From Pedosphaera sp. (GTDB lineage: Bacteria; Verrucomicrobiota; Verrucomicrobiia; Limisphaerales; F1-12-MAGs170): 38,207 nt of DNA. Positions 32,672-38,207 of this stretch are shown here, piece after piece. Made by a program: the position numbers and the translations under genes. Every line of letters starts with the position of its first letter. Positions within the stretch are counted from its first letter, which is position 1. The stretch covers positions 1 to 38,207 of the forward strand of contig SIBF01000019.1 of assembly GCA_009695275.1 (NCBI GenBank), written 5' to 3'. The notes below the pieces were generated by a model, which did not search any database, was not told the DNA's origin, and was given only the letters and a program-made list of their open reading frames with translations.

Positions 32672-32984
32672 ACGGCGATGATGGAATCGCCACCGCCCAT
32701 TTACAATCCTGAAGGCGAAAGGCGGCCGCACTATGAAGGCAGCCGGAGTGGCGGGGCGTTCCGCCTGCCGTAGAGGGCTGCATCCTGCTGGCCGGACTTC
32801 GCGCTCGAATGTTCCAGCGCGCCAGAACTATCCACGTCATTTCCGCCGGGCGAGATGCACTGCACTGGCAAACGCTGGGAACATCCGGCTCGACACACGC
32901 CTGCGATTCGGAAAGTGTCTCGCTCGACAACTCTCTTCACCTCGGACCCGAACGTTAACGGAATGCCGGCAGGAAACTAACGTC
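32672..32984. promoter_or_regulatory. Divergent intergenic region between the giant protein and NHL genes
   Basis: This 313-nt stretch has no supported gene. Its right part (from 32867) is duplicated, base for base in length, upstream of the second NHL gene at 37111, implying a conserved promoter or leader. An AGGAAA ribosome binding site lies 9 nt before the NHL ATG at 32985. I see no convincing -35/-10 pair. Confidence 0.5.
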
Positions 32985-33031
32985 ATGAAAACCATTACTC
33001 GCGTTGTGGCCTGGACAATGTTAGTGCTGAC
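32867..33031 (+). repeat. Duplicated upstream region plus signal-peptide start, copy A
   Basis: From GGCAAAC at 32867 to the signal-peptide codons this segment matches 37111-37275 with no gap: the distance to the ATG is 118 nt in both. Shared blocks include CTGGGAACATCCGG, CGGAAAGTGTCTCGCTCGA and CCGGCAGGAAACTAACGTC. Conservation of non-coding leader sequence points to shared regulation or recent duplication. Confidence 0.85.
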
Positions 33032-34206
33032 ACTGCCAACGAGCATGAGGGGTGCGTCCGCCCCACCCCCAACCCCCGGTCGAACGATTTATACGCCCTA
33101 TACTTTCACCACCCTCGCCGGAAACGTTGGCTATGGCAACGCGGACGGGACCGGAAGCGCCGCTCGGTTTAATTCTCCTTCCGGTGTGGCGGTGGACACT
33201 GGTGGCAACGTCTATGTGACGGACGCAGGCAACGGCACGATCAGGAAAGTAACGCCTGCGGGAGTGGTGACGACGTTGACCGGAGTAAGAGGCGGACCCG
33301 GTGTGGCGGTGGACGCCACGGGCAACCTCTATGTGGCAGACGCCAACAACGAAACGATCACGAAAGTAACGCCTGCGGAAGTGGTGACGACCCTGGCCGG
33401 ACTGGGAGGCGGTCCGGGTGTGGCAGTAGACATCAGAGGCGACGTTTATGTTGCGCAAAATTCGAACAATACGATCCTTAAAGTGACGCCGGCGGGAGTG
33501 AGGACGACGCTGGCCGGACTCGGGGGCAATCATGGCAGCGCGGACGGGACCGGAAGCGCCGCGCGATTTACCGATCCTCGCGGCGTGGCGGTGGACGTCG
33601 TGAGCAATGTTTATGTGGCCGACTCAGGCAACAACACGATCCGGAAAGTCACGCCAGCGGGAGTGGTGACAACGCTGGCAGGATTGGCGGGAAGTGTTGG
33701 CAGTGCGGACGGGACGGGGAGCGCCGCGCGATTTACCTTCGGGTATGATGGCGGCGGCGTGGCAGTGGACAGCATTGGCAACGTCTATGTGGCGGATCGG
33801 GGCAACGCCACGATAAGGAAAATCACACCAACTGGAGTGGTGACGACGCTGGCAGGATTGGCGGAAAGTTATGGCAGCGTGGACGGGATGGGCAGCGCCG
33901 CGCGGTTTAATAGTCCTTCCGGCGTGGCGGTGGACGTCGAGGGCAACGTTTATGTGGCGGACTCAGGCAACAACATAATCCGGAAAATTACACCAACTGG
34001 AGTGGTGACGACGCTGGCGGGATTGGCGGGCAGTATTGGCAGCGCGGACGGAACAGGGAACATCGCGCGGTTTGCCCATCCTCCAGGCGTGGCGGTGGAC
34101 GTCGTGAGCAATGTTTATGTGGCGGACTCAGGAAACGGCACGATCCGGAAAGTGACGCCGGCAGGAGTGGTGACGACGCTGGCGGGAATGACTGGTCAAT
34201 TTCAAT

Positions 34207-34333
34207 TTGATCAGTAGGGCTATCCAGTTGACTCTTGTGGCCTGCAAATTGCCCCAACCGGTGGGGTGTTTAAGGGCAAACTGGCTACCAGCCGTTGCGT
34301 CACAAGAGTCAAGTGCATAGGCCTATTGATCAG
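34207..34333. mobile_element. MITE-like element (111 bp) with 8-bp target duplication
   Basis: The body is 34215-34325. Its 25-bp ends are inverted repeats matching at 22 of 25 positions (left TAGGGCTATCCAGTTGACTC..., right end as reverse complement TAGGCCTATGCACTTGACTC...). It is flanked by the direct repeat TTGATCAG at 34207-34214 and 34326-34333. It has no coding capacity; the interior holds small hairpins (CCCC/GGGG and CTGG/CCAG). An 8-bp duplication is the rule for IS1595-family elements, and the ends resemble the IS1595-like terminus at the left edge of the window, so mobilisation in trans by such a transposase is likely. Confidence 0.88.
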
Positions 34334-34534
34334 TTTGGACGGCCGGCTGGTAGCTACGCGGACGGGACGGGGAGCGCCGCGCGGTTCGGTGCCCCGTGTT
34401 TTTTTGGATGTTCCCCGCCGGATCCCGAAGGTCTGGCGGTGGACAGCGTGGGCAATCTCTATGTGGCGGACACCGCCAATGACACGATCCGGAAAGGATA
34501 CCCGGAAAATGTGCCTGCGGCTATCGTCACGTTT

Positions 34535-34741
34535 GCACCTGGCTTTGGCTTCAACGGCGGCCAGTTCGGCTTCAATCTCACCGGGCCGTCGGGACGGTCA
34601 GTGATCGTGGAAACTTCGCCCGATCTGGTGAGCTGGCTGCCGCTCTGGACCAACACCTTCACTTTCCCGGCCGCTCTCAATTTCAGCGACCCGAAGAGCG
34701 GCACTTCATCGGCTCGTTATTACCGTGCGCGGCTGCCGTAG
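34535..34741 (+). repeat. C-terminal-module coding repeat, copy 1 (within NHL gene 1)
   Basis: This ~207-bp end of the NHL gene encodes GFNLTGPSGRSVIVETSPDL, then WLPLWTNTFTFPAALNFSDP and SSARYYRARLP. It is repeated as a near-complete copy at 35611-35817, a partial copy at 36511-36592 and a scrap at 37074-37096. The module resembles the end of the giant protein and looks like a general C-terminal domain of secreted proteins in this organism. Confidence 0.85.
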
Positions 34742-34768
34742 TCCCCACAATTCAATTCCGTCTTTGGC

Positions 34769-35185
34769 TTAACTGGCTGCCGGTGGACTCGGCACGCGAC
34801 GTTTGATCTCAGCACAAAGGTTCTCGATTTCTAACAGTTGTCGCCGGTACGTCGGCCAATCGGGGTCTTCCAAATCGAAGCCGGGGTAGCGATCGGCGAA
34901 GTATTTCTCGGCAAGCGATTGCGCGAGCGGGAGGATGGAGGCAACCAGGTCGGAATGGCGGGTGTCGAGTTCCTCAGCCAATAATAGGAGGTCGTGCGTC
35001 TTCATCAGTTCCCAGCCCTGGCGAATCAACTCGGCCTTGATGAGTTTTTCGAGACATTCAGCGAGTTTGCTGCACGCCAGCTCGAAACCGAGTTCACGCT
35101 CGCCCGCCACACGCAGCAATGCGAGATCGGATTCCACGAAGAAAAGCCAGTCGGCCGGGTTGCGAGAGTCCGTTTTACGCGGCAA
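34769..35185 (-). CDS. HEPN-domain toxin HepT
   Basis: A 138-residue HEPN protein with the pattern AECLEKLIKAELIRQG followed by KTHDLLLLAEEL and a helix pair ending RYPGFDLEDPDW, typical of PF05168-type HEPN proteins. HepT toxins act as RNases and are kept inactive by AMP groups added by the partner nucleotidyltransferase. It starts 11 nt inside the end of the MntA gene on the same strand, so the pair is translationally coupled. The usual RX4-6H motif is not obvious (Arg and His are eight residues apart), so RNase activity is uncertain. Confidence 0.82.
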   Translation of the reverse strand: MPRKTDSRNPADWLFFVESDLALLRVAGERELGFELACSKLAECLEKLIKAELIRQGWELMKTHDLLLLAEELDTRHSDLVASILPLAQSLAEKYFADRYPGFDLEDPDWPTYRRQLLEIENLCAEIKRRVPSPPAAS

Positions 35186-35528
35186 GTAGACGGCCCTCCT
35201 TCAAGACTGTGGCAAAGAAAAAATCTCCGGACGCCTTCTTTTCGGCCAAACGGGCGGGGGCGATGGGAACCAGGGTGAAGGCGAGGTGAGGACGAACTTC
35301 CCACAGCGCTTCACGATACCGGCGCGCGGTGTCGAGCTGCCGTTCCGCGCCCGGAGCCACGATGCATAAATCGACGTCGCTTTCGGGGCGAGCTTCGCCG
35401 CGGGCATGGGAACCGAAGAGGTAAACGGCGTGGACGGGCGTCACAGCGTTGATGGCCTCCAGACAGCGGGCCAGCGTTTCCCGTTTGGCGTACAGCGATG
35501 GCGGCAGATTTTCCAGATGCATTCTCAC
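35175..35528 (-). CDS. MNT-domain nucleotidyltransferase antitoxin MntA
   Basis: A 117-residue minimal nucleotidyltransferase with the signature LFGSHARGEARPESDVDL (GSxAR...SDxDL), the two catalytic aspartates included. In MntA-HepT modules it AMPylates a Tyr of HepT and neutralises it. It precedes hepT with an 11-nt overlap. The upstream region of this gene directly abuts copy 2 of the NHL-gene 3' end. Confidence 0.85.
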   Translation of the reverse strand: MRMHLENLPPSLYAKRETLARCLEAINAVTPVHAVYLFGSHARGEARPESDVDLCIVAPGAERQLDTARRYREALWEVRPHLAFTLVPIAPARLAEKKASGDFFFATVLKEGRLLAA

Positions 35529-35610
35529 GCGTGCAGGCTACTCAGAAGAGGTTGTTGCGACAAGTGCCATCGCAGATGGGGGAATTCGATGCACCAGGAT
35601 TCTCAACTCT

Positions 35611-35817
35611 GGACCGGGCTTTGGTTTCTCCGTCGGCCAGTTCGGCTTCAGTCTCACCGGGCCATCAGGGCGCTCGGTGGTCGTGGAGACTTCATTCGAC
35701 TTGTTAAACTGGCTGCCGCTCTGGACCAACACTTTCACTTTCCCGGCCGCTCTCAATTTCAGCGATCCGCAGAGCGGCGCTTCGTCGGCTCGTTATTACC
35801 GCGCGCGGCTGCCGTAG
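35611..35817 (+). pseudogene. Orphan copy 2 of the NHL-gene 3' end
   Basis: The frame GPGFGFSVGQFGFSLTGPSG followed by RSVVVETSFDLLNWLPLWTN and the ending SSARYYRARLP is clearly homologous over its whole length to 34535-34741. No NHL repeats or start precede it; the 5' flank is the upstream region of the mntA gene. It is a gene-end fragment, not an expressed gene. Confidence 0.85.
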
Positions 35818-35868
35818 CTTCTCCTTGAGCGCCCTTGCGCTGCGGTGCCACAATGATAGCGTGCCCTC

Positions 35869-36117
35869 ATGAAAACACTGAGCGTGCGCATCCCGGATGA
35901 ACTTCACAAGGAATCCAATGAAGTGCTTGAGCAAATTGGATTGGATGTGCCCACGGCATTCCGCATTTTTCTGACTCAAGTGGCGGTCACCCGTTCGATT
36001 CCATTCACGCTCAGAGTTCGCGACAGCGAATGGGAAAGGGTGCCAGTGGACCGGGAAAATCAGGAGGCAATGGATGAGGTGGCGGCCCTTTGGGGCGGGA
36101 AACCAGCGGGCCGTTGA
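35869..36117 (+). CDS. RelB/DinJ-family antitoxin
   Basis: An 82-residue protein with the ribbon-helix-helix start MKTLSVRIPDELHKESNEVL and the family block GLDVPTAFRIFLTQVAVTRS followed by IPFTLRV, characteristic of DinJ/RelB antitoxins. Such proteins bind their toxin and autorepress the operon. The expected toxin gene begins 4 nt downstream but is frame-disrupted. Confidence 0.88.
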   Translation: MKTLSVRIPDELHKESNEVLEQIGLDVPTAFRIFLTQVAVTRSIPFTLRVRDSEWERVPVDRENQEAMDEVAALWGGKPAGR

Positions 36118-36120
36118 ATC

Positions 36121-36496
36121 ATGCGCCTCTGGGTCGGAAGGAGTATTCTTAAGCGGGAATTCGGAGGCGATCTGCCTGTCGAAGCCCAGGATGTTCTCAG
36201 GCGGGCCATCAAGCCCCGGTTGCTTGGCGATCAAAGGGGCCGGACTTCCAGCAAGAACGCAATTGCTCAAAGCCTATGCGACCTCACGGCAAGGTCCCCG
36301 GCGCATTGTGCTTCTCTTTGTCATCGAGCGGGATGATCTATTTCTCCTCTTCTATCGGCCCAAGGGTGACAAGATTGGTGACAATGTTTCGATCAAGAAT
36401 CCCGCGTTCAAAAATGCGCTTGTGAAACACCTCGCCATGCTGCGCGGCGACATCTCCAACAAGGCCGTCGCAGAAGTCCCGTTGAGATTGCCGTAG
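36121..36496 (+). pseudogene. Putative toxin gene disrupted by a frameshift
   Basis: Directly behind the RelB-like gene an ATG (36121) opens a frame with KREFGGDLPVEAQDVLRRAI, which looks like the N-terminus of a toxin. The plausible C-terminal part (LLKAYATSRQGPRRIVLLFV, then LFLLFYRPKGDKIGDNVSIK, NPAFKNALVKHL) is in the +1 frame and ends at 36496. The join falls between about 36210 and 36255. The complete product would be about 125 residues. The C-terminal text resembles a small toxin type found behind such antitoxins, but I cannot name the family firmly. Confidence 0.5.
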
Positions 36497-36510
36497 CAGC
36501 AGTAAACGCG

Positions 36511-36592
36511 TCCTTTCCCGACTGCTCTCAATTTCATTGACCCTCAGAGCGGCGCTTCATCGGCTCGCTATTACCGCGCGCGGCTGCCGTAG
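36511..36592 (+). pseudogene. Orphan copy 3 of the NHL-gene 3' end (last ~27 codons)
   Basis: FPTALNFIDPQSGASSARYY followed by RARLP and a stop repeats the final part of the NHL C-terminal module, and the DNA ending GCGCGCGGCTGCCGTAG is identical to that of copy 2. It begins 15 nt behind the stop of the broken toxin gene. Confidence 0.85.
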
Positions 36593-36664
36593 CCAGGTGG
36601 GAGAAGTGTTGGTTGGGTCAAAATCCTTCTTGAATTCATCCATGGCCAGATCGTAAGTAACGAT

Positions 36665-36877
36665 ATGAGTGTGGCTGAACTTAAACGAGCCGTGGACCTT
36701 CTTCCCATCGAAGATCGCCTGGAGCTGGCGGAGTACCTCCGCCGGAGTTCGAAACAGGATGATCCGCGATGGCAGGCGGAGATTGGACGCCGTCTCGACG
36801 CCTGCCTTCAAGATAAGGGCCACAAGGCTGAAGAACTTCTTGCGTTGCACGACCGGCTCTCTGCGGAAGGCCGGTGA
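36665..36877 (+). CDS. Addiction-module component antitoxin
   Basis: A 70-residue protein (MSVAELKRAVDLLPIEDRLE, then LAEYLRRSSKQDDPRWQAEI) of the putative addiction-module component type, in which an N-terminal 'LP.edR.eLa..L' helix and a 'Wxxei.rRl' segment recur. Its stop overlaps the next gene, as in many toxin-antitoxin pairs. Confidence 0.7.
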   Translation: MSVAELKRAVDLLPIEDRLELAEYLRRSSKQDDPRWQAEIGRRLDACLQDKGHKAEELLALHDRLSAEGR

Positions 36878-37056
36878 TGACGCCATTCCGGTACACCGTT
36901 GACGATGAGGTGCTTCATGTTTTCGCGGCCGGCACCAAGCGTCATCGCCAGGAGCTTCTGCGGATTTTCGATTTTCTCGCCAGGGAGCCATTGACCGAGG
37001 GGGATTCGACACAAGCCGACCAGATTCACATTCTCGATGTCGAGCGGCTGCATTGA
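36877..37056 (+). CDS. Short RelE-like toxin partner, probably with an internal deletion
   Basis: A 59-residue frame (ATG 36877; GTG 36874 is an alternative) encoding FRYTVDDEVLHVFAAGTKRH, RQELLRIFDFLAREPLTEGD and then STQADQIHILDVERLH. Related proteins that I recognise are about 90 residues, with a further basic strand block between the 'EGD' segment and the closing 'IHILDVERL'. The missing ~30 residues would include the toxin active-site region, so this is likely inactive. Translationally coupled to the antitoxin gene. Confidence 0.5.
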   Translation: MTPFRYTVDDEVLHVFAAGTKRHRQELLRIFDFLAREPLTEGDSTQADQIHILDVERLH

Positions 37057-37073
37057 GTGAATGCGCGGTTCTG

Positions 37074-37096
37074 ATGGACCAACACGTTCACGGCCA
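37074..37096 (+). repeat. Scrap of the NHL-gene 3' end (copy 4)
   Basis: TGGACCAACACGTTCACGGC at about 37075 matches CTGGACCAACACTTTCACTT and the following CCCGGCC of copies 1 and 2 (the codons for LWTNTFT). It lies 18 nt behind the short toxin gene and just before the duplicated leader of NHL gene 2. The match is short and could be chance, but its position fits the pattern of the other copies. Confidence 0.45.
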
Positions 37097-37110
37097 CGTC
37101 GCACTGCTCG

Positions 37111-37275
37111 GGCAAACACTGGGAACATCCGGATCGACACACGCCTGGGATTCGGAAAGTGTCTCGCTCGAAACCTCTCTTCACCTCGGACCCGAACGCT
37201 AACGGAATGCCGGCAGGAAACTAACGTCATGAAAAGTCTTACTCGCGTTGTGGCCTGCACAATGATCGTGCTGGC
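37111..37275 (+). repeat. Duplicated upstream region plus signal-peptide start, copy B
   Basis: Collinear with 32867-33031 without gaps; see copy A. The ribosome binding site AGGAAA and the sequence CTAACGTC before the ATG are identical in both copies. Confidence 0.85.
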
Positions 37276-38119
37276 GCTCACGTCCGGCCAATGCCTCGCC
37301 CAAAGGACTTATGAACCGTACACCTTCACTACCCTCGCCGGAAATGCCGGCTATGGCAGTGCGGACGGGACGGGGAGCACCGCGCGGTTTCGCAAACCTT
37401 CCAGCGTAGCTGTGGACAGCACGGGCAACGTCTATGTGGCGGACTCAGGAAACAACACGATCCGGAAAGTGACCGCGACAGGCGTTGTGACGACATTGGC
37501 GGGAGATAATTCGACCTTCGATGAGTTCGGCAATCTTGTGAGGGAAAACTTGGACGGTACAGGCAGCGCAGCACGGTTTAGCGGCCCATCTAGTGTGGCG
37601 GTGGACAACGCAGGCAACGTCTTTGTCGCGGACTCAGAGAACCACACGATCCGGAAAGTGACGCCGGCGGGTGTGGTGACGACGCTGGCGGGACTGGCCG
37701 GCACGCAAGGCAGCGCAGACGGGACTGGGAGCGCTGCGCGGTTCTTTGGCCCTTCCGGTGTGGCAGTGGACATCATGGACAACGTCTATGTGGCGGATTC
37801 CGGCAACTTTACGATCCGGAAAGTGACGCCCGCGGGAGTGGTGACGACGCTGGCGGGACTGGCCGGCACGCAAGGCAGCGCAGACGGGACTGAGAGCGCC
37901 GCGCGGTTTTTTGGCCCTTCCGGTGTGGCCGTGGACATCATGGGCAACGTCTATGTGGCGGATTCCGGCAACTTTACGATCCGGAAAGTAACGTCGGCGG
38001 GAGTAGTCACGACGCTGGCCGGGAAGGCGTCGATAACAAACCAATTCGGCGGGCCACCACTAGCCCGGATCGATCATAGCCTGGCGGAAAACGGAGAGAG
38101 AAAAGTGCAATTGCGCTAG
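37229..38119 (+). CDS. NHL-repeat beta-propeller protein 2, without the C-terminal module
   Basis: A 296-residue protein starting MKSLTRVVACTMIVLALTSG with a signal peptide ending CLAQ. Four NHL units follow (SSVAVDSTGNVYVADSGNNT, SSVAVDNAGNVFVADSENHT and two almost identical units). The fourth ends VTTLAG and is followed by an unrelated 31-residue tail (KASITNQFGGPPLARIDHSL ...) and a stop. A six- to eight-bladed propeller would need more units, and the C-terminal module of NHL protein 1 is absent, so this looks like a truncated paralogue. The propeller probably lies in the periplasm or on the cell surface. Confidence 0.75.
   Translation: MKSLTRVVACTMIVLALTSGQCLAQRTYEPYTFTTLAGNAGYGSADGTGSTARFRKPSSVAVDSTGNVYVADSGNNTIRKVTATGVVTTLAGDNSTFDEFGNLVRENLDGTGSAARFSGPSSVAVDNAGNVFVADSENHTIRKVTPAGVVTTLAGLAGTQGSADGTGSAARFFGPSGVAVDIMDNVYVADSGNFTIRKVTPAGVVTTLAGLAGTQGSADGTESAARFFGPSGVAVDIMGNVYVADSGNFTIRKVTSAGVVTTLAGKASITNQFGGPPLARIDHSLAENGERKVQLR
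37701..38030 (+). repeat. Two near-identical 165-bp tandem repeats in NHL gene 2
   Basis: The unit beginning GCACGCAAGGCAGCGCAGAC at 37701 recurs at 37866, a period of 165 bp (55 codons). The two copies differ at only a handful of positions, unlike the other NHL units of the gene, so this is a recent internal duplication. Confidence 0.85.
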
Positions 38120-38207
38120 GTTTATCAAAGGGATTGGCACTGCACTGGCTTTCATTTCGAGCATGACAGACTGTTCAAACGACCCACTCCTTTTTCCTGA
38201 CCTTGGC
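38120..38207. other. Intergenic sequence at the right edge, no supported feature
   Basis: After the stop of NHL gene 2 no reading frame, hairpin or repeat that I can support is present up to the end of the window. Confidence 0.5.

Larger units (their letters stand above)
32985..34741 (+). pseudogene. NHL-repeat beta-propeller protein interrupted by a MITE-like element
   Basis: The gene starts at ATG 32985 with a signal peptide (TMLVLTLPTSMRGASA) and encodes NHL units of the form GVAVDxxGNVYVADSGNNTI-RKVTPAGVVTTLAG. Seven units precede a stop at 34215-34217; an eighth follows at about 34356-34500, then the C-terminal module (FAPGFGFNGGQFGF ... SSARYYRARLP) ending at 34741. The interruption is a 111-bp insert with an 8-bp target repeat. 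Removing the insert and one repeat copy joins QFQFDQ to FGRPAGSYADGTG in frame, giving 545 residues. NHL propellers mediate protein, RNA or ligand contacts. In the present state only a 410-residue product without the C-terminal module can be made. Confidence 0.85.

Noticed and set aside
33100-34200. Regular repeats resembling a CRISPR array
   Set aside because: The period is about 165-174 bp, the units are in frame and encode NHL blades; there are no short identical repeats with unique spacers.
37229-38119. Second MITE insertion as cause of the truncated NHL gene 2
   Set aside because: I looked for the TAGG/CTAT ends and an 8-bp direct repeat around 38020-38120 and found neither.

Overview
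The window looks like a chromosomal segment of a Verrucomicrobiota bacterium, probably of the Pedosphaera/Limisphaerales type. The inference rests on the paired DUF1549/DUF1553 and DUF1501 genes, the very large LamG/beta-repeat secreted protein, NHL-repeat proteins ending in a recurring 'StDLxxW...FYRxR' type C-terminal module, the fn3 and DUF6263-like proteins, and the DUF3106 plus ECF sigma cluster. No 16S rRNA or tRNA is present, so placement below phylum is a guess.

Left part (1-15.9 kb) is a dense housekeeping region, mostly on the minus strand. At the extreme left is the terminus of an IS1595-like insertion sequence that has cut off a membrane-protein gene. Then come a secreted alpha/beta hydrolase, ychF, obgE, and the ribosomal pair rplU-rpmA with a recognisable promoter and terminator. 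A stand-alone CoaB-like gene is on the plus strand. A compact Fe-S operon follows, in the order rrf2 regulator, iscU, cysteine-desulfurase homologue, mrp; its desulfurase homologue has Arg where the PLP lysine should be and its Mrp lacks the CxxC motif. Then lgt, an ECF sigma/anti-sigma/DUF3106 operon, glnD and a lipoate/octanoyl transferase family gene.

Middle part (15.9-26.3 kb) begins with debris: a decayed REP-associated tyrosine transposase, palindromes, an fn3 gene and a second fn3 tail flanking a RelE/Phd-like toxin-antitoxin pair. It continues with a secreted unknown protein, the DUF1501 and DUF1549/DUF1553 genes, a divergent sodium:solute symporter with a tiny 47-residue membrane protein directly behind it, an N-terminally shortened DUF6263-like frame and a DUF192 lipoprotein.

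Right part (26.4-38.2 kb) is surface-protein and accessory DNA. A roughly 2090-residue secreted protein contains two LamG domains and four tandem ~200-residue beta-rich repeats. Divergent from it is an NHL-propeller gene that has been split by a 111-bp MITE-like element with 25-bp inverted ends and an 8-bp target duplication; removing the element restores the frame exactly. Behind this gene lie three toxin-antitoxin-like modules (HepT/MntA, RelB plus broken toxin, a third pair with a shortened toxin), each bracketed by copies or scraps of the 3' end of the NHL gene, and then a second NHL gene carrying the same upstream region. The MITE ends resemble the IS1595-like terminus at the left edge, which suggests one transposase family acts on both.
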